In this document: piece after piece, positions 8,351-17,822 of the stretch | Layout: every line of letters begins with the position of its first letter | How positions within the stretch are numbered: the stretch's first letter is position 1 | Assembly: GCA_963803295.1 (NCBI GenBank) | Contig: CAWDMC010000020.1 | Location: 34,170 to 98,169 of the forward strand | Origin: CAWDMC01 sp963803295 | GTDB taxonomy: Bacteria > Acidobacteriota > Terriglobia > UBA7540 | Length of the DNA: 64,000 nucleotides | Direction of reading: 5' to 3' | Program-made: the position numbers and the translations under genes | Notes under the pieces: model-generated | Databases searched by the model: none | What the model saw: only the letters and a program-made list of their open reading frames with translations | Told to the model about the DNA's origin: nothing

Positions 8351-9454
8351 ATGCCAAGCCAGTTGGCTCAGTTGGCCCTTAAGGGCGTCCGGTGCTTTTT
8401 GCGGGCCTTTTCCGCTTTAGTGTGCGCCGCCCCGCTGCTCTTTCCGGCCTTTGCCGCAGCTGCGAGGGTGGTACTCTCGCCTGGCGTGCAGATTCCGGTC
8501 CGCCTTGACTCGGCAATCAGCACGAAGAGCAGCTTTCGCTACTTCGGCCCCGTTCTAACGGCAACTCTCGATCAGGACATCAACGCGGCGGACGGCCGGA
8601 TCGCAATTCCCTCGGGCTCGGCCGTGAAGCTTGCGATCTCCGATTACCACAGGGCCGGACATGTTTCTGGCCGGGCGCGGTTTCGACTGCGCCTTTATTC
8701 AGTCGCCCTGCCCGATGGGTCGGAAGTGCCGCTGGACGGTTATCCCTCCTTGGACAACAAGCCGAAACCCGACAAGGAAGGAACGTTCCACGCCAGGCGC
8801 GGGCTCATCAAGGACACGGGATTCGATCTTGCGGCGGTGACATCTGGCGCTGGCGCGGGGCTGGCGGTAGGGGGACCGTGGGGACTGCCAGCGGGAGCAG
8901 CGGGTGGTCTTTTGGTGGCGGGACTCTGGACAGTGGCGCGGCGCGGTCCAGACCTGGAGTTCCCGGTTGGAACCGTGATTTCATTTACGCTCGGCCGACC
9001 GGCTTCCGTCTGGGTTCGGGATCAGGGAATTCAGGATGCCGCCATAGCTACCTCGGCGGCCTCGCCCTGCGCGGCATGGGGCTGTGATTCGGTAATTCCC
9101 CCTTCCCGCGATCTCCTCACTGCTTTAGACTCACCCGGCAATCCCGAAGCAGCCTTGCAACAATTGGATCGAATAAGCTTCCGCAATCGTCCCGATACCG
9201 ATCGCGTGTTCGTTGCCTACCTACGAGGGGTAAACGAGCTAAGGCTGTCGCGACCGGGGAAGGCATTGGGCGATCTGAAGGAGGCTTACGCGGGCGCGAA
9301 GTCCCTCAATCTGCCCGCCTCGGCTCAAGCTGAAATTGCCCGAAACTTGGTTCTCGCGCTGAAGGAAAGCTCGAAGAACTGGGAGCAGAGTCCTATAGTG
9401 CGAGATCCACTTATCCAGGCGGCATTGGTGGAACCGGCAGGAGGCCAGCCATGA
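8351..9454 (+). CDS. secreted TrbI/VirB10-like beta-domain protein
   Basis: About 367 residues, beginning with a long hydrophobic signal ending near AFAAAA. The segment with IPVRLDSAIST, IAIPSGSAVKL and ALPDGSEVPLDG follows the layout of the VirB10/TrbI C-terminal beta domain (polar lumen, IPxGS, then PDGs..L.G). FPVGTVISFTL repeats the idea near residue 215. A hydrophobic Gly/Ala stretch at about 165-200 could insert in a membrane. The C-terminal third is helical and TPR-like. It overlaps the next gene by ATGA. The VirB10 relation is by eye and weak; no VirB4 or VirB9 gene is nearby, so a complete type IV secretion system is not indicated. Confidence 0.5.
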   Translation: MPSQLAQLALKGVRCFLRAFSALVCAAPLLFPAFAAAARVVLSPGVQIPVRLDSAISTKSSFRYFGPVLTATLDQDINAADGRIAIPSGSAVKLAISDYHRAGHVSGRARFRLRLYSVALPDGSEVPLDGYPSLDNKPKPDKEGTFHARRGLIKDTGFDLAAVTSGAGAGLAVGGPWGLPAGAAGGLLVAGLWTVARRGPDLEFPVGTVISFTLGRPASVWVRDQGIQDAAIATSAASPCAAWGCDSVIPPSRDLLTALDSPGNPEAALQQLDRISFRNRPDTDRVFVAYLRGVNELRLSRPGKALGDLKEAYAGAKSLNLPASAQAEIARNLVLALKESSKNWEQSPIVRDPLIQAALVEPAGGQP

Positions 9455-10626
9455 GCCGTCACAGCCCTCGTCTTTTCTCGCTTCTTCTTCTCGCGTGCGG
9501 CGCGTTTGTCCTGCCGCTGGCTGGGCAGCAGCAAGCCTCTCGGTCATCCGGGACAGATCAGCCACCCAAACCAAGAACCATTTCCTGGCGACGTTTTGGG
9601 CCGGAGCCTGCTGAGAAACTGCAAGCAGATAACAAAATGCCCGTTCCCGCCCCTCAGCCTACAGCCGTTTCAAGCGATGCCGACCCATCCGGCGACAACA
9701 CCGCCATTGATAGCCAGATCAGCAGCTCTCCAGAGGCTCCCCCTGCTTCTCGAGAGAGCACAGGGCAACAGGCTGCTTCAGGCGTAAGCAGCCAACCGGA
9801 GACCTCCACAACTCCCACAGCGGCCGCCCTTTTGGCTGATTTCGAAAAGCGAGAGCAGGACCGGAACCGGCGTCGACAGGAGCTCGAAGCTGCCGCACAT
9901 AACGATCCCAGTTTGCAATCTCTGACGGATATCCAAACCACCCGCCTCCTACTGGAGGGCGAACAGGACCGCATGAACAGTTCCGAGCGGCTTTCCCAAG
10001 CCTTTACGGCTCTTGCCGCCAAGGTACAGTCGCAGGCATACCAAGTCAGGGTGTTGCTGAAGGCCCGAAGGCGGACGGCTGACCAAGCCGACGCGGAAAT
10101 CGCCCGCGTTGGCGCGGAAATCCCCGATCTGAACCTCGCGCTACACAACGTCGCGATGCTGCCGGCCAGCACTGAGAATGACGAATTCCTGAAACAGCTG
10201 GACGATTGGCTGCGGCATAGGGAAGGGATCTTGAAGACCGATCAGGAACGTAGCCGGCAAGCTCATCTGCAAATCAAGGCATTAGAGGCGGACGAACAGG
10301 AACTCGATCGGGCGTCCCAGCGGGCGCGGCTCAAGGCAGTGGCGTTTGCCCAAGCCTCACAAGACGCGAAGTTGAATCAGGACCTCCTCGCCAACCGGCT
10401 GGAATTCTCCACTGAGCACGAACGCGCGGCCGATGAGCTCGTGAACACTCGTCAATTGCTACAGACTCCCCTCGGCATCAGCGGCAACGCTGGCATTCCG
10501 GAAGCTGCGCTGGGCGGTGGTCTGCCAGAACCAACGGAGAAGCCGGTGCAGCAGGGTGACACGTTGCGCGAGTGCATTCGCCATACGAACGATGTCGCCG
10601 CTTGCCGGGTAGCGGAGGAGCAATGA
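9451..10626 (+). CDS. secreted coiled-coil hypothetical protein
   Basis: 391 residues with a signal peptide (hydrophobic LFSLLLLACGAFVLPL then AGQQQ). A low-complexity Pro/Ser/Thr-rich region follows (about 25-125), then a long charged helical stretch from about residue 130 to 330 rich in Arg, Glu, Gln and Ala, likely coiled coil. The motif SWRRFGPEP occurs just after the signal. ATG 9451 overlaps the stop of the preceding gene, and its own stop overlaps the next ATG, so the three are translationally coupled. No domain is recognised; VirB5/TrbJ-type pilus proteins have a similar layout, which is only an analogy. Confidence 0.6.
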   Translation: MSRHSPRLFSLLLLACGAFVLPLAGQQQASRSSGTDQPPKPRTISWRRFGPEPAEKLQADNKMPVPAPQPTAVSSDADPSGDNTAIDSQISSSPEAPPASRESTGQQAASGVSSQPETSTTPTAAALLADFEKREQDRNRRRQELEAAAHNDPSLQSLTDIQTTRLLLEGEQDRMNSSERLSQAFTALAAKVQSQAYQVRVLLKARRRTADQADAEIARVGAEIPDLNLALHNVAMLPASTENDEFLKQLDDWLRHREGILKTDQERSRQAHLQIKALEADEQELDRASQRARLKAVAFAQASQDAKLNQDLLANRLEFSTEHERAADELVNTRQLLQTPLGISGNAGIPEAALGGGLPEPTEKPVQQGDTLRECIRHTNDVAACRVAEEQ

Positions 10627-11039
10627 GCGCCAAGTCGATGCTGGTTACCGATCTGTTGCTCGGCGGTGTCATATCGCTCGGGATGATGCAGGCGGGACTT
10701 GCTCATGCGCAATCATCCAGTTCGTCACCGGACTTGCTTCGCAAGCGCCGCGTGGAGATTCTCGTCATGGCCGGACAGCAGCCCTTGAAGGAGATCGAGG
10801 TCAACCTTTTCCAATTTGCGACCGATTCTGAACACTGCCGGATTGCCCATGGTTCACGAGCCTGCGGCCTGCCACCCGAACCGCTCAAAGCGGGTGAACC
10901 GGAGCAGGTCTTCGACTATTATGTGAGGCAGCCCACCAATTCGACAATCGATCGGCAGTCACCTTCCGTTCAAAAGGAAGATTGGAACTGGAACCCAGAT
11001 TCCAAAGCGAGTGGTCATTCCGGAGATAAGCGGAGATGA
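10623..11039 (+). CDS. small secreted hypothetical protein
   Basis: 138 residues when started at ATG 10623, which overlaps the previous stop codon. A signal peptide ends at AHAQ. The mature part contains RRVEILVMAGQQPLKEIEV and two cysteines (HCRIAHGSRACG) that could form a disulphide in the periplasm. The C-terminus is hydrophilic. It is the third member of a coupled series of envelope proteins. Confidence 0.55.
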   Translation: MSAKSMLVTDLLLGGVISLGMMQAGLAHAQSSSSSPDLLRKRRVEILVMAGQQPLKEIEVNLFQFATDSEHCRIAHGSRACGLPPEPLKAGEPEQVFDYYVRQPTNSTIDRQSPSVQKEDWNWNPDSKASGHSGDKRR

Positions 11040-11042
11040 GCA

Positions 11043-11615
11043 ATGCTTGCCGCGGTTGCGATTACATTCGCGCTCATGCGCGAAAAGGGCGGAGGAGGGC
11101 TGACCCATAGGGGCGGGCGGGTTGTTTTCAAGATGCCCTGTTCCGCGTTTTCGGACCCCCTTTCAGACGCTGATCAAAGGCCCGCCGCGACCAGTCCTTC
11201 GAAGACTGACCCCGTCTACAACCCCAGAATCGCAGGGGGCGTCGTCCGCTCCCGTAATCGGCTCGTCGCTCGGGCGCCCCTGGCTCAAACGGTCGATGCC
11301 TCAGAGGCTGGACTTGATCCTGAGGTGCGCAGCATCCAAGCGGCCCTGCGAGGAATCAAGCAAGATCCGCTGGTACGTGCGCGACTCTATGCCGATGTCG
11401 ACGCGGTGATCCTAAAGGTCCGAAACCATGAACTTATTCCCCGTAACCTGATGGTCGATGGGGATGCAGCGTTTGCTCGGTCGCGCGGTGCACAAGACCG
11501 TGGTGGCGGCGAGTCTCCCGGCAATCCAAGGGTATCCGGCAGCTTCTACTGCAACTCTCCCGAGCGAACTACCGCCCCTAACTCCCCGGTCCGTTCCTTT
11601 AGCCAAATCGGCTGA
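11043..11615 (+). CDS. hypothetical protein, possibly the frameshifted N-terminus of the transglycosylase
   Basis: The frame starts three bases after the previous stop and encodes 190 residues. Up to about residue 140 the composition is protein-like (helix AALRGIKQDPLVRARLYADV). After about 11460 it becomes Ser/Gly/Arg-rich and looks out of frame, exactly where the lytic transglycosylase frame opens at 11458. The simplest readings are two overlapping genes or one gene broken by a single frame change. No domain is recognised in the first part. Confidence 0.35.
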   Translation: MLAAVAITFALMREKGGGGLTHRGGRVVFKMPCSAFSDPLSDADQRPAATSPSKTDPVYNPRIAGGVVRSRNRLVARAPLAQTVDASEAGLDPEVRSIQAALRGIKQDPLVRARLYADVDAVILKVRNHELIPRNLMVDGDAAFARSRGAQDRGGGESPGNPRVSGSFYCNSPERTTAPNSPVRSFSQIG

Positions 11616-12063
11616 TCGCACCTTGGGGCCGGTCCTTAACCCGAAGGGCCGGCCGCTCGATCCGGCAGTAATCTCGCGAGTGGTTTATTGGGCAACCGTG
11701 AATGGATGCCCTTTAGAACTGGCTTTGGCGACTGCATGGCAGGAATCGGGCATGTCGTTGTACCCGGCGCGCGGCTCCTCAGGAGAGGTTGGCATCATGC
11801 AAATTCTGCCGGAACGCGCCGGCGTGGAAGGTGTAAGTCCGTCCCGCCTTGACAACCCCGAGACGAACCTCTGGTTGGGAACAAGGCTGCTAGCCCGCTA
11901 TTACCAGGAGGAAGGCAGCATTGCACGCGCTGCCATGAAGTACGTGGGCGGGCCGGGCGTTTTTGGGAAGCGATATTCCCGGGACGTGCGTCGCTACATT
12001 GAGTCGTATTCCGCCTCTGTGAATAGTTACGCGGAATACTTTGGGCAACACTTGCGTTTCTGA
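11458..12063 (+). CDS. lytic transglycosylase (SLT / VirB1-like)
   Basis: 201 residues with a lysozyme-fold transglycosylase domain from about residue 65 to 190. The catalytic Glu is E96 in WQESG; GIMQI (112-116) and the Asn/Leu-rich NLWLGTRLLARYY segment complete the SLT signature, and YVGGPG is the usual substrate-groove loop. The enzyme cleaves the MurNAc-GlcNAc bond of peptidoglycan and typically opens space for envelope machines. The N-terminus is only weakly signal-like, so the true start may lie in the preceding frame. It closes the coupled envelope gene series and is followed by a terminator at 12100. Confidence 0.75.
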   Translation: MGMQRLLGRAVHKTVVAASLPAIQGYPAASTATLPSELPPLTPRSVPLAKSADRTLGPVLNPKGRPLDPAVISRVVYWATVNGCPLELALATAWQESGMSLYPARGSSGEVGIMQILPERAGVEGVSPSRLDNPETNLWLGTRLLARYYQEEGSIARAAMKYVGGPGVFGKRYSRDVRRYIESYSASVNSYAEYFGQHLRF

Positions 12064-12099
12064 GTGCAGCCAACGACGACCCGCAACTCATCCAGTTAG

Positions 12100-12125
12100 G
12101 CTCCCAGTTCGATCGGGAGCTTTTC
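12100..12125 (+). terminator. rho-independent terminator after the envelope gene series
   Basis: GCTCCC (12100-12105) pairs with GGGAGC (12115-12120) across a nine-base loop and is followed directly by TTTTC. It lies 37 bases after the transglycosylase stop. Confidence 0.7.
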
Positions 12126-12448
12126 AATTCCTCAAGCGGTAAGGACTGCTGGGAATCTCAGTACGCCGAGTCGATTGACCGAACCTCTGTCTATGCCCTT
12201 GCAAGTCTAACGGGTCTACCCCCAAGGTCTAATCACGCGCATCAAATTAAGGTGACGCCAGGTTGGCCGCGACGTTTACCTATTCTCGGACTTTTGGTCT
12301 TTGTGCGAGATGAGCTGCTATGCGGAGAGCCGGACGCAGTTGCATCTCGCCAATGTTCCAGCTAAGCCGCACTGAGGTGGGAAGGGGACCGGAGGGCAAA
12401 AACCACACTGACAACCCGTCTCTGAAAGCATTCTAGGAGGGTGCTGCC
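12126..12448. other. intergenic leader of the first TonB-dependent receptor gene
   Basis: No gene is seen. The stretch ends in AGGAGGG, seven bases before the receptor start. It probably carries the promoter, but no clear -35/-10 pair was identified. Confidence 0.4.
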
Positions 12449-15400
12449 ATGTTGCTAGCGACCACGACTTTCGAAGACCGACCGCTGCTACGGCATATGC
12501 GCGACCGAGCGCCGCTTGTCCTCGTTCTTGCCCTCCTCACGCTCGCCAGCCCACGAGCGCTCGCCCAGTTCCGCGCGGGGATTCAGGGCACCGTCCTCGA
12601 CAGTTCTGGCGCCTCGATCGCAGGTGCCACGGTCACCGTAACCAGCCAGGAAACTAGTAAGTCCTTGCAGGCTACTACCGATTCCTCGGGATTTTATCGA
12701 GTCGCGGGACTAGCGCCCGGCCGTTACGACCTTTCTGTTTCCTTTGCGGGTTTCGCCACAGCTACTACCAAGGACATTCTGGTGAGCGCCGAGGAAATCC
12801 GAGGTCAGGGCGTCACGCTTCAGCCCGGCGCCATCAGCCAGACCGTGACCGTTTCCGCCGAATCGGCCCCACAACTTCAAACCGAGAACGGTAATCTCTC
12901 CGGCCAGATCACGAGCCAGCAGGTCCGTGCCTTACCGCAAGTAGGCCGCGATCCGTACGAACTGGCGCGCCTGGCACCCGGTGTCTTCGGTGATGGCGCA
13001 CGGAGCGGAAACGGGAACGCCAATGTGCTGGGCAATGCTCCCGGCTCGCCAGGCGGATCAAATACGTCGGTGTTCCAGTCGGAGAACCAGGTCCAGATCG
13101 CGTCGAATGGGCAGCGCGTGACCGACAACAACTTTCAGATTGACGGGGTGAGCGTAAACAGCCTGCAATACGGCGGCGCGGCAGTGGTAACCCCAAACCA
13201 GGAATCCGTAAAGGAAATCAAGATCACTTCCAACGCCTATGACGCGCAGTATGGCCGCAACTCCGGTGCGCAGATTGAGGTGGTATCCCAGAATGGGACC
13301 AATCACCTCCACGGCAGTGGTTTCTTCAAGTACGATCAGCCGGGCCTGAACGCCTTCAGCAAGTATGGCACGTCAAGCGGCGGCCCGCCGCAGCGTGTGC
13401 AGAACGCCTTCCGGAACTATGGCGGAAGTGTCGGAGGCCCTATCCTGAAAGACAGGTTATTCTTCTTCATCTCGTACGAGGGCTTGAAGAACCGCAGCGT
13501 GGCTGCCTCCACGACGGCCTACGTCGAAACGCCGCAATACGTTCAATCGGTGATTGCGGCGCGGCCCGACAGCACCACGGCGAAAGTTATGCAAACACCC
13601 GGTATGCAACCTCGAATCATCCAGACACTCACGCCGAGTTGTGCCGGATTCGCGGCCAACACCTGCCAGCTTGTGGGCAGCGGACTCGATCTTGGGTCAA
13701 TCACAGGCACGGCTGGTCAGTACGTGGATTTCCAGAACAATCCTACAGGTGGGGGGTTCGATGGCGTGCCGGACCTGCAGAATGTGCTCCTGGCGGCTCC
13801 TAGCGAACAGGTCGGGAACCAATACAACGGCCGTTTCGACTACCAGCGCGCCAAGGACACGGTCACTTTTAGCACCTACATCACGAAGCTCAACTCGGTG
13901 GGTGCGGACGCCAGCGCCGCCAGCCGCCCTATTGCGGACATCCGCTTCAAGCCTTTGAATTCTGCCTACACTCTGCAGTGGGGCCGGACCCTCAGCCCCA
14001 CGATGTTGAATCAGGCGCGCTTCAATGTAACTCGTTTCTACGAGAACGGGGTGGCGGACAATCCCGGCGCAAACTTTGGCATCCCCGAAGTCCAGCTTGA
14101 AGGTCTGAACCCGGTTCCTAACTTTCACCTCGGAGCGACGCGCAACGAGACTTCACCGGCAATCTTCACCCAGAACACGCTTGAGGCCCGTGACACCCTC
14201 AACAAAGTGCTCAGGAACCACGGCATGAAGTTCGGCATCGAGATCCGCAAGGAGCAGGACAACAACAACCTGCTAGGCGGTGCACGCCCTCTCTATTCGT
14301 TTTCAGGGCTCTGGAACCTGGCCAACGACACTCCGATTTTCGAGGCGATTAATGTCGATCCGCGAACCGGGTTGCCGGGCAACGCCCAGAAATACTTCCG
14401 CACCAGCGACTGGGGTGTCTTCGCCCAGGATGACTGGAAGATCCGGCCGAACTTGACCCTCAATTTTGGTCTGCGGTGGGAATACTACTCACCGATCACT
14501 GAACGCCGGGGCCAGCTCAGTAATATCTTTCTGCCAGCGCCAGGCGACCTGGCAGGTGCCACGGTCAAACCGGTCAGCCAGCTCTACCTAAGCGACTACG
14601 CGAATTTCGCGCCCCGTCTAGGCTTTGCCTACAGTCCTGGCGCTTTCAGGAGCAAGTTGGTAGTACGGGGCGGCGTCGGCCTGTTCTACGACAGGATTCC
14701 AGATTCGGCTTTCACCAATGCGCGAGGCAATCCGCCGTTCTTCACTCGTGACAACATTTGCTGCGGCACTGCCAGCAACCTGTTTGGGACTCCTTTCGCG
14801 GGAGGCGTTATTCAGTACGTGCTGGGTTCCGGCAACTCGCCCACAAGCTATCCTGTGAATCCCAATCTCGGCTTTGGCATCGATCCGGCCAATGGAAGTG
14901 TTTGCGGGAACGCAGCCTGCACCCAGGATGTGCCGGGCGGCGTCGAGATCTACGGGGCGCAGCAGAATATGGAGGTGCCTTACGTCTACGAATATTCGTT
15001 TGGGGCCGAGTATAGCCTGCCACGAAACTGGGTCGCGGGCGTCAGTTACGAGGGAAGTTCCTCGCACAAGCTGATCCGCCTGATCAACCAGAAGTTCTTG
15101 TATCCTACACCCACCGACAATTACGGGTTCTCGGCGGTCTATTTCCCCATGGATGATGTGAATGCTAACTACAACGCGCTGACCTTGCGTCTGACTCATC
15201 AGTTTTCGCAAAACTTTCAAATGGAAGCCCGTTACCGCTGGAGCAAGAGTCTGGACGAGCTTTCTTCGGGCGACGCGGCGTGCTCCTGCGATAACCAAAC
15301 CTATCCACAGATCCTAAGCAGTGAATACGGTCCCTCAGACTTTGACGCTACTCATTTCGTCACTGTATCAGGGTTGTATACCTTGCCCGACTTCCGCGCG

Positions 15401-15931
15401 AATAACCCGCTCTTGGGTGAATTGATAGGCGGATGGCAACTGAGCGGTATCATGACCGCGCACTCCGGCTTCCCCTGGACGCCCGTGAGTGGCACATCTG
15501 TGTCCACACCGGGTGGTCCGTCGCTTTCTCCAACCCGCCCTGTCGGCCAGACGGGCATGCAACCAATGCACGATACCTCGAATGCGGCTTTTACGCGGTC
15601 GGGCGGCGATTTTCCCGGGGGAGGATCGCTCTACTTTGTCACGGAGCCCGCAGGCCCGCCGGGGATCGGACGCAATTCCTTTCGCGGTCCGCATTACTGG
15701 GGCACTGACCTTAGCCTGGCCAAGCAGTTCCGCCTCCCGAATTCCAGCTACCTGGGCGAGGCGGCGAAGATCGATGTTCGGGTCAACGCCTTCAACCTCT
15801 TCAACCAGCTTAATCTGCAGCCGTTCTTGTTCGATAGCAATGCCACCCACCTCGATCGCGTCCAGTTCGGGCAGGCAGACTCGGCTCTCGCCGGTCGGGT
15901 CGTTGAGTTTCAAGTGCGTCTGAGTTTTTGA
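12449..15931 (+). CDS. Oar-like TonB-dependent receptor with carboxypeptidase-regulatory-like domain
   Basis: 1160 residues: signal peptide ending at about ALAQ; a carboxypeptidase-regulatory-like beta sandwich (residues about 40-125, with GTVLDSSGASIAGATVTV and GFYRVAGLAPGRYDLSV); a plug-like region with NNFQIDGVSVNS and EIKITSNAYDAQYGRNSGAQ; then a long beta-barrel ending in the aromatic residue of VRLSF, as expected for outer-membrane insertion. Such proteins import or bind oligosaccharides or other large ligands in Acidobacteriota and Myxococcota. AGGAGGG supports ATG 12449; ATG 12497 is an alternative. No SusD gene accompanies it. A TPR gene and an exported glycosidase follow on the same strand. 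Confidence 0.9.
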   Translation: MLLATTTFEDRPLLRHMRDRAPLVLVLALLTLASPRALAQFRAGIQGTVLDSSGASIAGATVTVTSQETSKSLQATTDSSGFYRVAGLAPGRYDLSVSFAGFATATTKDILVSAEEIRGQGVTLQPGAISQTVTVSAESAPQLQTENGNLSGQITSQQVRALPQVGRDPYELARLAPGVFGDGARSGNGNANVLGNAPGSPGGSNTSVFQSENQVQIASNGQRVTDNNFQIDGVSVNSLQYGGAAVVTPNQESVKEIKITSNAYDAQYGRNSGAQIEVVSQNGTNHLHGSGFFKYDQPGLNAFSKYGTSSGGPPQRVQNAFRNYGGSVGGPILKDRLFFFISYEGLKNRSVAASTTAYVETPQYVQSVIAARPDSTTAKVMQTPGMQPRIIQTLTPSCAGFAANTCQLVGSGLDLGSITGTAGQYVDFQNNPTGGGFDGVPDLQNVLLAAPSEQVGNQYNGRFDYQRAKDTVTFSTYITKLNSVGADASAASRPIADIRFKPLNSAYTLQWGRTLSPTMLNQARFNVTRFYENGVADNPGANFGIPEVQLEGLNPVPNFHLGATRNETSPAIFTQNTLEARDTLNKVLRNHGMKFGIEIRKEQDNNNLLGGARPLYSFSGLWNLANDTPIFEAINVDPRTGLPGNAQKYFRTSDWGVFAQDDWKIRPNLTLNFGLRWEYYSPITERRGQLSNIFLPAPGDLAGATVKPVSQLYLSDYANFAPRLGFAYSPGAFRSKLVVRGGVGLFYDRIPDSAFTNARGNPPFFTRDNICCGTASNLFGTPFAGGVIQYVLGSGNSPTSYPVNPNLGFGIDPANGSVCGNAACTQDVPGGVEIYGAQQNMEVPYVYEYSFGAEYSLPRNWVAGVSYEGSSSHKLIRLINQKFLYPTPTDNYGFSAVYFPMDDVNANYNALTLRLTHQFSQNFQMEARYRWSKSLDELSSGDAACSCDNQTYPQILSSEYGPSDFDATHFVTVSGLYTLPDFRANNPLLGELIGGWQLSGIMTAHSGFPWTPVSGTSVSTPGGPSLSPTRPVGQTGMQPMHDTSNAAFTRSGGDFPGGGSLYFVTEPAGPPGIGRNSFRGPHYWGTDLSLAKQFRLPNSSYLGEAAKIDVRVNAFNLFNQLNLQPFLFDSNATHLDRVQFGQADSALAGRVVEFQVRLSF

Positions 15932-16537
15932 GAGTCTCCGTGAGAACCACATGTACCTCTCAGGCTCAGCCGCAGAGAAACCGTTAAAAGAACGCCGCGC
16001 GGGAAGTTTCTGAAGCGATGATTCAGATTCTGTGGGCTACCTTTCGGAGGCGAGGGTTTCGAGCCTCTCATGAAGGACGGATAATTGGAAATCTGCCAGT
16101 CGCAACGGCATTTATCCGGACGCCGGCAAACCTAAGTCTTCCATTCCTACCAAGAACCACCGCTCGGTTCCGGCTGTCGGCCCCTCGCTGACTGAGTAGG
16201 TGAGCCGGAATCGAGACTGCCGTTTGAGGCCGATGCAGTAACGCTCTTCTATGATAACTTCGTAGCGCATGGCTTTACCTCTCGAGCGGCGGGGTTGAGA
16301 CTCGAAACAGTCCCCTGATGAGCCGGTGAGGGCAAAGCGCCGCCGTTCTGCACCTGGTTTGCTAACAATATGTAGTGAAGAAGAAGGAGTGAAGCGTTTC
16401 ACGCCCTCTGATCGAGATACGGTCGGGCTAGTTCACGATGGAGGTACATTGGTCCGGGGGCTCGGTTGGGCGATGACTCCTGGGAACTCCAGAATCATCG
16501 GGTCGGCAGGATAGTGACCTTCGTAAGGATAGCAGCT
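15932..16537. other. long intergenic region with at most one very small minus-strand frame
   Basis: The only candidate is 16112-16270 on the minus strand (52 residues from MRYEVIIEERY), with an AGAGG nearby but no recognisable relatives. Otherwise nothing is seen. The 3' end carries the leader of the TPR gene (AAGGA, eight bases before ATG 16538). Confidence 0.35.
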
Positions 16538-17575
16538 ATGATGCCGTTGCGCTTGCCTCGCTTCCCGTTCTGGATAACTCTGCTTCTTCCGATAATGTCC
16601 ACATCTCGCGGCGCAATGCAGTCGACTACCACACCGGGCTCTGGGAACGAGCCCATTAGCAGCGACTTACTCGCCGAAGAGAGACGGTCCCCGCCCTGTG
16701 AGAACGCAACCCTGGATCTTGCCAGCCAGTTCATCGCGTCGCGCCAGCTTGATTTTGCTTTAGACACTTTGCGCCGCGCCGCACCTTCCTGCTCCGGTAC
16801 TGGCAGGTATCACGCGCTCCTTGCAGCAGTTCTGCTGAAGAAAGGTGCGAGCGTTCAAGCTGCACAGGAGTACTACGCTGCGATTGACCTTAGTCCTCAC
16901 CAGTCAGAATACTATCGCGCCCTTGCTGAGATTTTGATTCAACACCGCGCCTATGGAAATGCCCGAGTGCTTCTTGTAAGTGCTAATCACGAATTCCCCG
17001 ACCAAGTCTGGACCTACTTGATGCTCGCGGAAGTCTACAGAACCTACGGTTCATTTAACGAAGCGAAGAGTGTTCTCGACAGAGCCCTGAGGCGGTGGCC
17101 GGATGATGCTACAGCACGAGTGTTGCTCGGCAACGTTTTGGCCGGGACAGCGCCCTTAGATGCATTGGCCCAATACAAGAAGGCCCTCCAGCTTGCTCCT
17201 GGCGTTCCCCAGGCACATCTCTTCTACGGGATTGCACTTGAGAAACTGAACCGAACCAGTGAAGCGATAGCAGCCCTTACACAATGCGTGGCTCTCGATC
17301 CGAAGGTGGCAAACGCGCATTACTATCTCGGGCAAATTTATCTGAAGCAGAGCAAGATATCAGCGTCTGTCAGCGAGCTTACGACCGCTCTACAACTGGA
17401 TCCGGCGTATGCACTAGCTTACTTCCAGCTGGGCACTGCCTATCGCAAAGCGGGAGATAAAGCGAAAGCGGAAGCGTGCCTTCGCCGGTTCGGTGAGTTA
17501 TCAAAAGAGCAGAAGTCACAGGAAGTAAAGGCGGGTGAGATCTTCTCCGAAGCCCTAGCCAGGCCTTCCCATTGA
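16538..17575 (+). CDS. exported tetratricopeptide-repeat protein
   Basis: 345 residues. The N-terminus (hydrophobic WITLLLPIM) is a signal peptide or anchor. From about residue 60 onwards there are about seven TPR-like helix pairs, clearest in the second half: YYLGQIYLKQSKISASVSEL and YFQLGTAYRKAGDKAKAEAC. TPR arrays bind other proteins. The start is ATG 16538, with AAGGA eight bases upstream, rather than the longer frame from 16466. It lies between the first receptor and the exported glycosidase and could be part of the same glycan-handling set. Confidence 0.75.
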   Translation: MMPLRLPRFPFWITLLLPIMSTSRGAMQSTTTPGSGNEPISSDLLAEERRSPPCENATLDLASQFIASRQLDFALDTLRRAAPSCSGTGRYHALLAAVLLKKGASVQAAQEYYAAIDLSPHQSEYYRALAEILIQHRAYGNARVLLVSANHEFPDQVWTYLMLAEVYRTYGSFNEAKSVLDRALRRWPDDATARVLLGNVLAGTAPLDALAQYKKALQLAPGVPQAHLFYGIALEKLNRTSEAIAALTQCVALDPKVANAHYYLGQIYLKQSKISASVSELTTALQLDPAYALAYFQLGTAYRKAGDKAKAEACLRRFGELSKEQKSQEVKAGEIFSEALARPSH

Positions 17576-17822
17576 CGTGGAATCAACTCCGGACTCTGCC
17601 CGGGATATCCTCGGTGCCAAACCCCTAAACCGTAACGCCTTCAGATCTAGGAACTCGCGGTTGGATCCGCTGACTTCTTGACAAGGCCTCCCATTCCGGG
17701 ACATAAGGAGTTGGGTCCGCAGCTTCGTTCCATGGGATACGAGTAAGCAAACGGTATCACTAAGCCGGATCTCTCGGGCCTTCGCGCCGAGACCGGGCAT
17801 CCCTTCGCGAGGAGCAGGGTTT

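Noticed and set aside
14618..15298. 226-residue minus-strand frame inside the first receptor gene
   Set aside because: Antisense of a continuous beta-barrel coding sequence; no supporting start signal.
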